Shown here one piece after another: positions 43,798-52,756 of a stretch of DNA of 64,000 bases. The notes beneath the pieces were generated by a model, which was given only the letters and a program-made list of their open reading frames with translations, was not told the DNA's origin and searched no databases. How positions within the stretch are numbered: the first letter of the stretch is position 1; each line of letters opens with the position of its first letter. The position numbers and the translations under genes are program-made. The stretch comes from Clostridium_X cadaveris (GTDB lineage: Bacteria > Bacillota > Clostridia > Clostridiales > Clostridiaceae): the NCBI RefSeq assembly GCF_039521325.1, contig NZ_BAAACD010000045.1, one strand, 5' to 3'.

Positions 43798-44328
43798 TTA
43801 TTTTATAAATTTACGAGATATTCTTATAGCTACAAATCCTATTAAAATTGCAAGTACAACTCCTGCTAAAATGTCGCTTGGAAAGTGAACATACAAATAC
43901 ATTCTCGAAAAAGCTATAAGAATTGCAAGAATCATTGCTACATATCCAAATTTCTTATCTTCCTTAAGTAAAATAATAGCAGCTATAAATGATGAAAGTG
44001 TATGTCCTGATGGAAATGAGAAATCCTTCGGACTAGCTATTAACAGGGCTATATCACTATTAATCCAACAAGGACGTGGTCTTGCTACAAGAGGCTTTAA
44101 AATAATATTTCCAATTAAAAGTCCTAACAGTAATCCTATAACTAAAGTTATTCCACACTTTCTATATTTTTTTATAGATAGAAGAACAATAGAAATAACT
44201 ATCCATATGACTCCTGCATTTCCCAACATAGAGATCTTTGTCATAAGCCAATCTAAAACACCGTTTCTTAAATGATTTTGAATAAAATCTAAAATACTAA
44301 AATCTATATTTGTAATAAAGTTTATCAT
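43798..44328 (-). CDS. PAP2-family membrane phosphatase (undecaprenyl-diphosphatase type)
   Basis: A 176-aa PAP2 phosphatase with about five helices and all three motifs: KPLVARPRP (C1), SFPSGHT (C2, about 104-110) and SRMYLYVHFPSDILAG (C3). It probably dephosphorylates lipid pyrophosphates such as undecaprenyl-PP or phosphatidate in the membrane. It is monocistronic, and AAGAGAGG precedes the ATG. Confidence 0.88.
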   Translation of the reverse strand: MINFITNIDFSILDFIQNHLRNGVLDWLMTKISMLGNAGVIWIVISIVLLSIKKYRKCGITLVIGLLLGLLIGNIILKPLVARPRPCWINSDIALLIASPKDFSFPSGHTLSSFIAAIILLKEDKKFGYVAMILAILIAFSRMYLYVHFPSDILAGVVLAILIGFVAIRISRKFIK

Positions 44329-44381
44329 ACTATCTTCCTCTCTTTTGTACTTATTTTAAATAAGATTGTATAAAAATTATA

Positions 44382-44411
44382 ACAGCATGGTACATTAAAT
44401 GCACCATGCTG
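44382..44411 (-). terminator. Terminator of the NhaC-family gene
   Basis: Stem CAGCATGGT(A)CAT / ATG(C)ACCATGCTG lies 5 nt after the stop; the T-tract is weak (TTATAATTTTT). Confidence 0.65.
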
Positions 44412-44415
44412 AATA

Positions 44416-45720
44416 TTAAAATTTCTTAATTATTATTGCTATAAGAGCTATCACACCTAATATATATGGATAAAATAAGAACTGCATTATTTCAAAAGAG
44501 CTTATTCCTGCAATTCCTGCTGCCATTAGAAGTTGCGCTCCATAAGGAATAATTCCTTGAAATACACAAGAAAATATATCAAGTATACTAGCCATTTTTT
44601 TAGGCTCTATTTCATATTCATCTCCAACTTCTTTTGCAATTGGTCCAGACATTACTATAGCTACTGTATTATTTGCCGTACATATATCAACTATACTTAC
44701 AAGAGCTGCAACACCTAATTTTGCTCCCATCTTGCTCTTAATCTTTGATTTAATAAAATTAATTATGAAATCTATTCCGCCATTAGCTTTTATTACCTCC
44801 ACAGTCCCGGAAACTAATATGGTTATTATTATAAGCTCTCCCATATTAAGCATTCCTGTAGACACTGAAGAAACAAATCCCCATATATCAAAGCTTCCTG
44901 TAAATATTCCTATAGTTCCTGCAACTATAGTTCCAAAAGTTAAAACCACCATTACATTTCCGCCTAAAAGTGCTCCTGACAAAACTAATATATATGGAAC
45001 TATCTTTATGATGTTATAAGTGTACTCCGTATCTAAAAGTGCATTTCCCTTCCCGCCAAGCATAAATAATATAACCACACTTATAACAGCTGCTAGCAGC
45101 GCTAATTTAAAGTTACAACGGAATTTGTCTTTCATTTCACTTCCTTGAGTTCTAGAAGCCGCTATTGTAGTATCGGAAATCATGGAAAGGTTGTCTCCAA
45201 ACATTGCTCCTCCTACAACTGCTGCAACTACTAATCCTATTGGTGAACCTAGTTTTTCAGCTATGGAAACCGCAACAGGTGTAAGGGCAACTATAGTACC
45301 TACAGAAGTTCCTATAGATAATGATATAAAACATGCTATTATAAATATTCCAACTACCATTATATTTGCCGGAAGTATGGACAATCCCAAATTAACAGTT
45401 GAATCTACAGCTCCCATATCCTTTGCAACTTGAGCAAAAGCTCCTGCTAAAACAAATATAAGAAGCATAAGAATTATATCAACCTTACCTACACCCTTAC
45501 AAAAAGTTTCTAGTTTTTCCTCAAAAGCCTTCTTTCTATTCATAGTCAAAGCTGCTATAGCTGATACAAGAAACGCTACACCTACTGGTATCTTGTAGAA
45601 GTCATTTGCTATTATAGATCCAGCTAGATAAATTAAAAGAAATACTCCTAGTGGAATTAGGGCAAAAATATTTCCTTTTGATTTATTCAAGTTGACAATC
45701 TCTTCTTCCTGTATATCCAT
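44416..45720 (-). CDS. NhaC-family Na+/H+ (or malate/lactate-type) antiporter
   Basis: A membrane antiporter of about 434 aa with some 11 helices. Family hallmarks are GDNLSMISDTTIAASRTQG (about 190-210) and VDICTANNTVAIVMSGPIAKEV. It would exchange Na+ and H+, possibly with an organic acid as in MleN. The ATG at 45718-45720 is chosen because AGGAGG lies 9 nt upstream; the upstream in-frame ATG at 45750 would place that ribosome-binding site inside the coding region. It is monocistronic. Confidence 0.87.
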   Translation of the reverse strand: MDIQEEEIVNLNKSKGNIFALIPLGVFLLIYLAGSIIANDFYKIPVGVAFLVSAIAALTMNRKKAFEEKLETFCKGVGKVDIILMLLIFVLAGAFAQVAKDMGAVDSTVNLGLSILPANIMVVGIFIIACFISLSIGTSVGTIVALTPVAVSIAEKLGSPIGLVVAAVVGGAMFGDNLSMISDTTIAASRTQGSEMKDKFRCNFKLALLAAVISVVILFMLGGKGNALLDTEYTYNIIKIVPYILVLSGALLGGNVMVVLTFGTIVAGTIGIFTGSFDIWGFVSSVSTGMLNMGELIIITILVSGTVEVIKANGGIDFIINFIKSKIKSKMGAKLGVAALVSIVDICTANNTVAIVMSGPIAKEVGDEYEIEPKKMASILDIFSCVFQGIIPYGAQLLMAAGIAGISSFEIMQFLFYPYILGVIALIAIIIKKF

Positions 45721-45872
45721 CTTTATTCGCCTCCTATCTAAAATATGCAAACATTATTATCTTAAAATAACATTACAGTTTTAAATATATCAATTTAATT
45801 ATTTTTTTAATACACACATGATATTTTAATACAAATTCGCATATTATGCTAGTTTTTTTATAAAAATTAGGT

Positions 45873-47177
45873 TTATTTCTTAGTATATCGTGAATTTATA
45901 CTCGAATTTTCATCTATATTTATTAGACTGCTTTTGCTGGTGCTAATCAGTTGCGACGTATAAATTCCACTATGACCGGAAAATAAATAGCTTATTATAC
46001 AAACCATAAGTATAAATATAGTACCATCTGAACCAAACATCTCTATTCCCATGAATACAGCTGCAATAGGGGTATTAGTAGCTCCTGTAAATACTCCTAT
46101 AAGACCTAATGCTGCAAAAAATGATACTGGTGCATTTAAAATACTTGATAAAAAACTTCCCAAAGTTGCACCAATAACAAATAATGGTGTAACTTCTCCG
46201 CCTTGAAAACCTGATCCCAATGTCACAGAAGTTAAAAAAAGCTTAATTATAAAATCTAACGGACTAGATACATTGGTGAAGGCTTTAGAAAGCATAGTAA
46301 GGCTTAGACCCAAATATTCTCTTGATCCTATGATATATGTAAAAAATATTACTGCTAATCCTCCTATAAAACTCTTTAAAGCAGAATTTTTAAATCTAGA
46401 AGTAAATAGTTTTTTTAAACCATGAGTAGTCATACTAAATAATTTACTAGTTAGTCCAAAAAGTATAGCTATAATTAAAACTTTTCCTAATAATAAAAAT
46501 GTTAACTTTGGAACTACCCCCATGGAATAATGGCTATGTGATACTCCAAAGGTCTGAGTTACAAAATTTCCAATAAAACTTGAAACAAAACATGGCAATA
46601 TAGCTACATAGTTCATGGATCCTAAAGCTGCTACTTCCATTCCAAAGATTGTTGAAGCTATGGGAGTTCCAAACACTGATGAAAATCCTCCGCTTATACC
46701 TGCCATAAGTATTATTCTACTGTCCGCCTTATCTAACCTAAAAATTTTTCCTATTCTTTCTGCTATGCTCGCTCCTATTTGAACCCCTGTACCTTCCCTT
46801 CCTGCTGATCCTCCAAATAAATGAGTTATAATAGTGCCTAATAACACTAATGGAGCCATTCTTAGAAGCACTTCATCTTCATTATCATTGAGTTTTTCTA
46901 TTATAAGGTTATTCCCTTTTGACGATTTCCCACCAAATTTATAATAAAGCCAGCTAACAAAAGCTCCTCCAAAAGGAAGCAAAAATAATATCCACCACGT
47001 ATTTATACGAACCTTTGTAACATATTCTAAGCTTTTTAAAAAGAAAGCTCCAACTAATCCTGTAAATATACCTACTAATCCCCCTAAGAATACCCATTTT
47101 ACAAAAAAAATAGTGATTTTAAGACTTTCATTTTCTCTACTCTTCAATTTTATAACTTTTATCTTTTTCCCTTCCAT
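45873..47177 (-). CDS. CLC-F type fluoride/proton antiporter
   Basis: A 434-aa CLC-family membrane protein. The selectivity helix reads GSAGREGTGVQIG with the gating Glu, and the third anion-site segment reads GSGFQGGEVTPLFVIG; both differ from chloride CLCs and match the CLC-F fluoride exporters. There is no CBS domain. A fluoride riboswitch with a terminator precedes the gene, which settles the function: fluoride efflux from the cytoplasm. AAAGGAGAGG precedes the ATG. Confidence 0.93.
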   Translation of the reverse strand: MEGKKIKVIKLKSRENESLKITIFFVKWVFLGGLVGIFTGLVGAFFLKSLEYVTKVRINTWWILFLLPFGGAFVSWLYYKFGGKSSKGNNLIIEKLNDNEDEVLLRMAPLVLLGTIITHLFGGSAGREGTGVQIGASIAERIGKIFRLDKADSRIILMAGISGGFSSVFGTPIASTIFGMEVAALGSMNYVAILPCFVSSFIGNFVTQTFGVSHSHYSMGVVPKLTFLLLGKVLIIAILFGLTSKLFSMTTHGLKKLFTSRFKNSALKSFIGGLAVIFFTYIIGSREYLGLSLTMLSKAFTNVSSPLDFIIKLFLTSVTLGSGFQGGEVTPLFVIGATLGSFLSSILNAPVSFFAALGLIGVFTGATNTPIAAVFMGIEMFGSDGTIFILMVCIISYLFSGHSGIYTSQLISTSKSSLINIDENSSINSRYTKK

Positions 47178-47204
47178 TTAATCCTCTCCTTTAATATAAA
47201 AAAA

Positions 47205-47242
47205 CTCCTATAAGATAAGTAATACAACTTATCTTATAGGAG
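47205..47242 (-). terminator. Terminator of the fluoride riboswitch
   Basis: A 16-bp stem, CTCCTATAAGATAAGT / ACTTATCTTATAGGAG, followed by T7 on the minus strand. Its 5' arm overlaps the aptamer 3' end. Confidence 0.9.
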
Positions 47243-47291
47243 TCATCAGCTTATAGCATTTATAGGTGAACTCCTTCACCTTTATATTTAT
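47235..47291 (-). promoter_or_regulatory. Fluoride (crcB) riboswitch
   Basis: The RNA reads AAAGGUGAAGGAGUUCACC-UAUAAAUGCU...AGC-UGAUGACUCCUA, the compact fluoride aptamer: P1 GGAGU/ACUCC pseudoknotted with the GGUGAA...UUCACC hairpin and UGAUG. Overlap with the terminator implies that fluoride binding prevents termination and turns the CLC-F gene on. Confidence 0.93.
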
Positions 47292-47419
47292 CATTCCATT
47301 TTCTAATTATACTCCTCCATATAAAATATGTAAATCTACTTTTATAAAAACACAACCCCGAAAGAATCACCTCTAATTCCTTCGGGGCCGCCTTTATATT
47401 ATAAGATTATGGTAACGTA

Positions 47420-48868
47420 TTATTTAACTAACTCGCTTAATGCCTCTGCAACGAATTGAACTTGAGTTCCAACTATTACTTGTGCACTTGTCTTGCTTGG
47501 CTTAATTATACCAGCTGCACCTGTAGTCTTTATCTTCTTGTCATTTATTATAGTTGAATCTTTAACTTCTAATCTCAAACGAGTTATACAGTTATCTATA
47601 GATACTATATTATCTTTTCCGCCTAATCCTTCAAGGATAACTTGAGCAACTTCTTTGAAGTTGTTGTTTGCTAGACTTACGTGCATTTCTTCATCAGAAA
47701 CATCATCGTCTTCTCTACCTGGAGTCTTTAGGTTGAATTTTACTATTAAGAATCTGAATAATGCATAGTAAATAACTCCGCATACTAATCCTAGAGGGAT
47801 TAACATGAATATATTATTTGCTAAAGGCATCTTTATGCTTAGTAAGTAGTCAACTAAACCTGCGCTAAATCCAAATCCAGCTATCCATTGGAATTGAGCT
47901 GCTATAAATACCATTATTCCTGTTAATATAGCGTGAACTAGGTATAAACCTGGAGCAACGAACATGAATGCGAATTCTAAAGGCTCAGTAACACCTGTTA
48001 AGAATGCTGCGAAACCTGCTGCTAACATTAAAGATGCAACAACTTTCTTCTTTTCTGGCTTAGCAGATTTGTACATTGCAAGTCCTGCTGCTGGTAAACC
48101 AAACATCATAACTGGGAAGAAACCTGCTTGGTACATACCAGTTACACCTTTAACTCCACCTGCTACAGTTCCCCAGAACTTACCTATATCATTTATACCA
48201 GCTACGTCAAACCAGAAAACTGAGTTTAATGCATGATGTAGTCCAGTTGGTATTAATAGACGATTGAAGAATGCATATATACCAGCTCCTACTGGTCCTA
48301 ATCCTATTATTGATTCACCAAAGCTTACAAGTCCTCCGTAAACTACTGGCCATACAAAGAATAATATTCCTGATACAGCTATCATAGCTACTGATGTCAT
48401 TATTGGTGCTAATCTCTTACCACTAAAGAATGCAAGTGCTTGTGGTAATTGTACATGTGAGAATCTATTGTAACACCCTGCTCCAACTAAACCTGATATT
48501 ATACCAATAAATGCATTTCCTATCTTACCGAAAGCTGGTGCAACTTCTTCTACTGGTATTCCTTGTAGCATTGCAACTGTTCCTGAAGCTAACAATGTAG
48601 TTACTACTAAGTATGCAACAAGTCCGCTTAATGCAGATGCTCCATCTTTATCTTTAGACATTCCTAAAGATACACCTACTGCAAATAATATTGGTAAATT
48701 ATCTATAATTGCTGATCCTGATTTTATTAAAAATGCAGCGATTGGACTACCGCCACCCCATCCTGCTGGGTCAATTGCATATCCTATACCCATTAATATT
48801 GCCGCTGCTGGAAGAACAGCAACTGGAAGCATTAATGATTTACCTAATTTTTGAAGATATTTCATCAT
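47420..48868 (-). CDS. PTS EIICB, glucose/N-acetylglucosamine family (NagE-like)
   Basis: A 482-aa EIIC-EIIB fusion. EIIC (1-385) has LMLPVAVLPAAAILMGIG, FNRLLIPTGLHHALNS, TGVTEPLEFAFMFVAP and FNLKTPGRED, all close to the E. coli NagE pattern. A linker leads to EIIB (about 400-482) with its phospho-Cys in DNCITRLRLEV. There is no EIIA domain. It imports and phosphorylates GlcNAc or glucose; GlcNAc is preferred by motif similarity and by the neighbouring hexosaminidase-type gene. A RAT/terminator attenuator controls it. Confidence 0.88.
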   Translation of the reverse strand: MMKYLQKLGKSLMLPVAVLPAAAILMGIGYAIDPAGWGGGSPIAAFLIKSGSAIIDNLPILFAVGVSLGMSKDKDGASALSGLVAYLVVTTLLASGTVAMLQGIPVEEVAPAFGKIGNAFIGIISGLVGAGCYNRFSHVQLPQALAFFSGKRLAPIMTSVAMIAVSGILFFVWPVVYGGLVSFGESIIGLGPVGAGIYAFFNRLLIPTGLHHALNSVFWFDVAGINDIGKFWGTVAGGVKGVTGMYQAGFFPVMMFGLPAAGLAMYKSAKPEKKKVVASLMLAAGFAAFLTGVTEPLEFAFMFVAPGLYLVHAILTGIMVFIAAQFQWIAGFGFSAGLVDYLLSIKMPLANNIFMLIPLGLVCGVIYYALFRFLIVKFNLKTPGREDDDVSDEEMHVSLANNNFKEVAQVILEGLGGKDNIVSIDNCITRLRLEVKDSTIINDKKIKTTGAAGIIKPSKTSAQVIVGTQVQFVAEALSELVK

Positions 48869-49016
48869 AATTTTTCTTCCTCCTCATTCTTATATGAATT
48901 TTAAACTCTAAATTGTATGTGTAAAATCAAATTAATGTAAAAGTTCTTTAAAAGTATCCCTGTCATGAGAGACATTTTATTTTCAGATGCTGGCCACTCA
49001 TCATATAAATAAAAAA

Positions 49017-49053
49017 GACCTATTAATGGACGTAACTCGTCCAATAATAGGTC
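49017..49053 (-). terminator. Leader terminator of the nagE-like gene
   Basis: Stem GACCTATTATTGGACG / CGTCCATTAATAGGTC followed by T6 on the minus strand. Confidence 0.9.
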
Positions 49054-49076
49054 ATGCCTGTCGAAACAGTAACACT
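49050..49076 (-). promoter_or_regulatory. RAT (ribonucleic antiterminator) of the nagE-like gene
   Basis: The RNA AGUGUUACUGUUUCGACAGGCAUGACC has the RAT fold with conserved GUUACUG and CAGGCA and a UUCG-like loop; its 3' end overlaps the terminator 5' arm. A GlcT/LicT-family antiterminator, not encoded in this window, would bind it when its PTS is active. Confidence 0.88.
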
Positions 49077-49093
49077 CTATTTACTATGATTTT

Positions 49094-49122
49094 ATAATAT
49101 CATAGATTTTCACATTTGTAAA
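49094..49122 (-). promoter_or_regulatory. Sigma-A promoter of the nagE-like gene
   Basis: TTTACA (49117-49122), a 17-bp spacer and TATTAT (49094-49099) on the minus strand, just upstream of the RAT. Confidence 0.7.
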
Positions 49123-49269
49123 CATATACAGTGTAATTTTTTATTATTTTTCTATTTTTCTTTGATTACACCTGATTTAATCTAAATCTTTTATAAAATT
49201 ACAAATACCACATAAATATTAGGAATAGCTTGTGTTTTAGAGAATAAAATATTTTATGAGGTGATATAA

Positions 49270-49815
49270 ATGAATTGGAACAATTTTAACAATCCAGAAA
49301 AGTGGATTATAGTCGGTATTCCCGCTTTATTTTTTATAGGTTCATTAATGCATTTTATATATGATTTAACAGGCAAATCTTATTTTATAGGTGCTTTTTC
49401 ACCAATAAATGAAAGTGTATGGGAACATAGCAAGATGATAGTTATTCCTATGATTGATTGGTGGAGTTTGTATTATTTATTTTGCGGTTCTACCTATAAC
49501 ATAGATAGAGATAAGTGGTTTATGTCATTAATAATTTCATTAATATCTTCTATAATAATAATGATTGCATTCTTCTATACTTATTCATCAGCCTTAGGAT
49601 GTGAACTCCTTTGGGTTGATATCCTAGATCTTTTTTTAAGCCTATCTGTGGGACAGCTTTTAGGTCTTCATTATTATAATTATGGAACTGCTGTCAATAT
49701 AAATATCTCATTAATAATTCTGGTATCTATAGTTTTATTATTTATTATTTTTACTTTTTATCCTCCACACATACCTATGTTTAAAGATAGTATAACAGGA
49801 AAATATGGAATTTAA
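49270..49815 (+). CDS. DUF6512-family membrane protein
   Basis: A 181-aa protein with about five helices. The N-terminal part PALFFIGSLMHFIYDLTGKSYFIGAFSPINESVWEHSK carries the FSPINESVWEH motif of the DUF6512 family, found in clostridia, for which no function is known. Conserved His and Glu residues in the membrane could bind a ligand. GAGGTG precedes the ATG. It is a single gene with no related neighbours. Confidence 0.75.
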   Translation: MNWNNFNNPEKWIIVGIPALFFIGSLMHFIYDLTGKSYFIGAFSPINESVWEHSKMIVIPMIDWWSLYYLFCGSTYNIDRDKWFMSLIISLISSIIIMIAFFYTYSSALGCELLWVDILDLFLSLSVGQLLGLHYYNYGTAVNINISLIILVSIVLLFIIFTFYPPHIPMFKDSITGKYGI

Positions 49816-49855
49816 TTCTGATTTCTCTTTAAATTCATTCCTAATTTAAAAATAA

Positions 49856-49908
49856 AAGCTGCTCTAATGCCTTCTGTACATAATACATTCAGATTTAGAA
49901 CAGCTTAA
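49856..49908 (-). terminator. Terminator between converging genes at 49.9 kb
   Basis: Imperfect stem AAGCTGcTCTAA / TTAGAaCAGCTT with a 28-nt centre; AATTTATTTTTTT follows on the plus strand and CTTTTATTTTT on the minus strand. Confidence 0.65.
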
Positions 49909-49909
49909 T

Positions 49910-50416
49910 TTATTTTTTTATAATTGGAAAATATAAATCAATAGTTGGAGAATAGTTTTTACATCTTCTATCATAATATTCCATATCTATAAATTCATTT
50001 GAAGCTTTATATTCTGATTTCGGAAGCCACTTATCACAAAAAAATCTCCTAGCATTTGCAACATCAACATTCCACATGACAGAATTTTTATATTTAACTG
50101 TTATTATTGCATATAGACCTTTTGGTATAGTTACAGTATTAAATTCATCATTTCCCTCTGAGTTTTCTACTTTATTACCTATAAAATATTTAAATTTTCC
50201 ACTTTTGTCTTTGGGATAAGTGATAACTGTTATACCCCAAGGGTCACAGCCATTTTGAATATGAGCTTTCTTCTCATAAAATTTCTTTTGAATATCTGCT
50301 CCATCATTCATAATGCTTTTCTCATCGGAAGTTATCATAAAACCAGCAGAAAACATATCTTCTTTTATCTCAATAACTTCAATTTCATATTTAGGTTTCC
50401 TATTAAAAAAACTCAC
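49910..50416 (-). CDS. GyrI-like small-molecule-binding domain protein
   Basis: A 168-aa stand-alone effector-binding (GyrI/AraC-E) domain: two beta-alpha-beta halves, with the family-typical IPKGLYAIITVKYKNS and FIDMEYYDRR segments and an IDLYFPI end. No DNA-binding domain is present. Such proteins bind hydrophobic or cationic compounds, and some hydrolyse them. It is last in a probable operon with pcp and the M29-like aminopeptidase (gap 21 bp). Confidence 0.72.
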   Translation of the reverse strand: MSFFNRKPKYEIEVIEIKEDMFSAGFMITSDEKSIMNDGADIQKKFYEKKAHIQNGCDPWGITVITYPKDKSGKFKYFIGNKVENSEGNDEFNTVTIPKGLYAIITVKYKNSVMWNVDVANARRFFCDKWLPKSEYKASNEFIDMEYYDRRCKNYSPTIDLYFPIIKK

Positions 50417-50437
50417 TTTAATCCCTCTCTTTTTATG

Positions 50438-51085
50438 TTAGTGTGTAGTTCCACACTCAATCACCACATCATCTTTATTTTCTACAGCAGCTTCTACACA
50501 ACATCTTAGTGCCTCTGCTATAGTTCCTATTGGCATTGAAGGTGTAGTTATTGGACGACCTATTGCCTGCTTAGTGTCAAATGGTACATGGATAAATCCA
50601 CCTTTTACACCTGGATATTTTTTGTCTAAAATATATAATAGGTTGTACATTACATCATTGCATACATAAGTCCCTGCAGAGTAAGATATAGCTGATGGTA
50701 TACCATGGTCATGCATATTTTTTACCATAGCCTTCACTGGTACAGTTGCAAAGTAAGCATCTTTTCCATCTTCTTGAATTCTTCTGCCATCAGGAGTGTT
50801 GCCTTCATTATCCGCAAAATTTGGACACTCAGCTAAATTTATAGCAACACGTTCTACAGTCATAGCCGCTCTTCCGCCTGCTTGACCAACACTTATAACT
50901 ATGTCAGGCTTTTCTCTTTCTATAGCTTCTTCTATAATATTTGCACCCTTATAATATACAACTGGAATTTCTATTTTTACAACTTCAGCTCCAGCTATTT
51001 CATTTGGAAGCAATTTTACTGCTTCATAAGCTGGATTCATTGTATCTGTTCCAAATGGTTGGAATCCTGTAACCAAAACTTTCAT
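50438..51085 (-). CDS. pcp: Pyrrolidone-carboxylate (pyroglutamyl) peptidase
   Basis: A 215-aa cysteine peptidase of family C15 that removes N-terminal pyroglutamate from peptides. It starts with MKVLVTGFQPFGTDTMNPAYEAV and has the catalytic Cys in SAGTYVCNDVMY (about residue 143), the catalytic Glu around VAINLAECPN, and the His in GFIHVPF. Full length. It lies between the M29-like aminopeptidase (33 bp upstream) and the GyrI-like gene, consistent with a peptide-use operon. Confidence 0.95.
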   Translation of the reverse strand: MKVLVTGFQPFGTDTMNPAYEAVKLLPNEIAGAEVVKIEIPVVYYKGANIIEEAIEREKPDIVISVGQAGGRAAMTVERVAINLAECPNFADNEGNTPDGRRIQEDGKDAYFATVPVKAMVKNMHDHGIPSAISYSAGTYVCNDVMYNLLYILDKKYPGVKGGFIHVPFDTKQAIGRPITTPSMPIGTIAEALRCCVEAAVENKDDVVIECGTTH

Positions 51086-51118
51086 TAAAATCTCCCCTTT
51101 ATTTATATATAATTTTAT

Positions 51119-52084
51119 CTAAACGATAATCTCTCCTTCTTTTATGATCAAAGTATCGCCTGCATATATATTTGGTTTCTCAAATACCAAATCAAAATGT
51201 CCCTTGGCATCATGAACTCCTCCAAGCGCCAAATTTCTTCCCATTCCTATATGAAAAGTCCCATAAGCAGATTCATCCTCTATGTAACTTCTTCCTATAC
51301 ATTTTGCTTTTTCATTAAGTCCTATACCAAATTCTCCTGCAACATATATACCTTCATCGTTGAAATGTTTCATATATTCCTTAAGCTTCTTACCATCTTC
51401 TGTTTCTTCAATGAATACAAGTTTCCCATTTTCAAATGTAAGTTTTGTAGGCTCTTCTACAGCTCCTATGTAACCAAAAGAACCATCTAAAATAACAGTT
51501 CCATTAGTTTTATCTTCTTCCATGGCAAAGTAAACTTCAAAACTTGAAGATGCAAAATCACCTGGATTCTCTGCTACTCCATTAAAATAAGATGCCTTTC
51601 TATTATGCTTGCGAAAAGTCATATTAGTACCATTTTTTGATGTAACTCTTACATCATCAACCTTGTCTAGATATGATATAAGTCTCAAAGCTCTATCCTT
51701 TGCAATTTCTGTATCCATATTCATAAAATCAGCTGTAAGAACTGATTTTCCATCATTTGATGATAAAGGCATAGACAGATATCTTTTTCCATTCTTTATA
51801 GCTTCTTTTACAGCATTAGTTGTTATAAGTGAGTAATTTGTAGCTCCAACAATAACATCATTATTGCTAAAAAGATCTATCATATCATCAAAAAGATGTC
51901 CTAGCTGTGGACAATGTTCTGGTACTATCATGACCACTGCTAATGCTCCCAGCTTTGCTCCTTCCTCTTTAAGGCACATAGCCTCTTCCACATGCGCTTC
52001 ATCTGTTATTATTAAAAATTTTTCTTCATTTTTTATCTTTAGCCAATTCTTGGCAACAATCTTTGCTCCTTTTGAAATGTCCAT
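51119..52084 (-). CDS. M29-like (aminopeptidase T-type) leucyl aminopeptidase family protein
   Basis: A 321-aa cytoplasmic protein of the family usually annotated leucyl aminopeptidase (aminopeptidase T). The N-terminal half is Rossmann-like; the C-terminal half carries the likely metal ligands in AGEFGIGLNEKAK, a conserved DESAYGTFHIGMGRN and GGVHDAKGHFDLVF. It is shorter than classic M29 enzymes (about 410 aa), and the same fold includes non-peptidases, so activity is not certain. First gene of the aminopeptidase-pcp-gyrI-like operon. Confidence 0.78.
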   Translation of the reverse strand: MDISKGAKIVAKNWLKIKNEEKFLIITDEAHVEEAMCLKEEGAKLGALAVVMIVPEHCPQLGHLFDDMIDLFSNNDVIVGATNYSLITTNAVKEAIKNGKRYLSMPLSSNDGKSVLTADFMNMDTEIAKDRALRLISYLDKVDDVRVTSKNGTNMTFRKHNRKASYFNGVAENPGDFASSSFEVYFAMEEDKTNGTVILDGSFGYIGAVEEPTKLTFENGKLVFIEETEDGKKLKEYMKHFNDEGIYVAGEFGIGLNEKAKCIGRSYIEDESAYGTFHIGMGRNLALGGVHDAKGHFDLVFEKPNIYAGDTLIIKEGEIIV

Positions 52085-52513
52085 AATTCTCTCCTAAAAC
52101 AATATATTTATCATAAGTAGATCCACTTATAGTATTTATAAAAAGTTATAATTATATTACTTATTTTTTGTCCCAAAATATTTTATATTAGAATATCATA
52201 AATTACATTTAATTTTCAAGTTTAATTGACCAATTATAAATACTTAATAAATTATTTGTAGTTTATTCATATTTTTCCGAATTTAATGTCGCACAATTAA
52301 ATACTATTACTTTATCAAAGTAAATCTTTATTTATTAAAAGCTGACCTAAAATAACATAAATTATCTTTAGGTCAGCCCTATTTTTATAGATATAACAGA
52401 TTTTGAAAACTAACATGATTAAAGCCATTGGAATAATAAGTATACCACAGAAACCGCAAATTAATTAGGTTATACACCAAAATTAAATACCAATGGTACT
52501 CCAACGAATTTAA
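52085..52513. other. Gene-poor AT-rich region
   Basis: About 430 bp with no supportable gene. It contains the promoter region of the aminopeptidase operon, a strong hairpin at 52341-52379, and about 110 bp (52395-52505) that resembles membrane-protein coding in broken frames on the minus strand but is too short to identify. Confidence 0.5.
52341..52379 (-). terminator. Strong hairpin terminator
   Basis: Stem GCTGACCTAAA / TTTAGGTCAGC followed by TTTTAATAAAT on the minus strand; it probably ends the transcript of the small basic protein and upstream genes. Confidence 0.8.
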
Positions 52514-52666
52514 TTATTTATCAAATAATCCTCCACCATTACTATTTCTTTTTCCTTTTGATACAGATCCTATACTTTTTTTAGCTTTCATATTACTCTT
52601 CACATTTTGTCCTTTTTTCTTTTTTTCTTCAATTATCTTTTTCATCATTTCAATATTCTTATCCAT
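52514..52666 (-). CDS. Small basic protein (50 aa)
   Basis: A 50-codon frame from ATG at 52664-52666, 6 nt after AGGAG, to TAA at 52514-52516. The product is extremely Lys-rich (KKIIEEKKKKGQNVKS...KAKKS) and ends in GKRNSNGGGLFDK. The helical charged N-terminal half and glycine-rich tail suggest a nucleic-acid- or ribosome-associated small protein, but I recognise no family. It is downstream of the small membrane protein gene on the same strand. Confidence 0.65.
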   Translation of the reverse strand: MDKNIEMMKKIIEEKKKKGQNVKSNMKAKKSIGSVSKGKRNSNGGGLFDK

Positions 52667-52756
52667 ATTAAACTCCTAATATATATTTTATATAATAGAA
52701 TAATATTAGACTTCTCTAAGAATTACAATATAAAACATGACTATATCTTTAAAAAA

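Noticed and set aside
52395..52505. Possible transporter gene fragment on the minus strand
   Set aside because: Short hydrophobic stretches appear in different frames, but no family motif can be recognised and stops are frequent.
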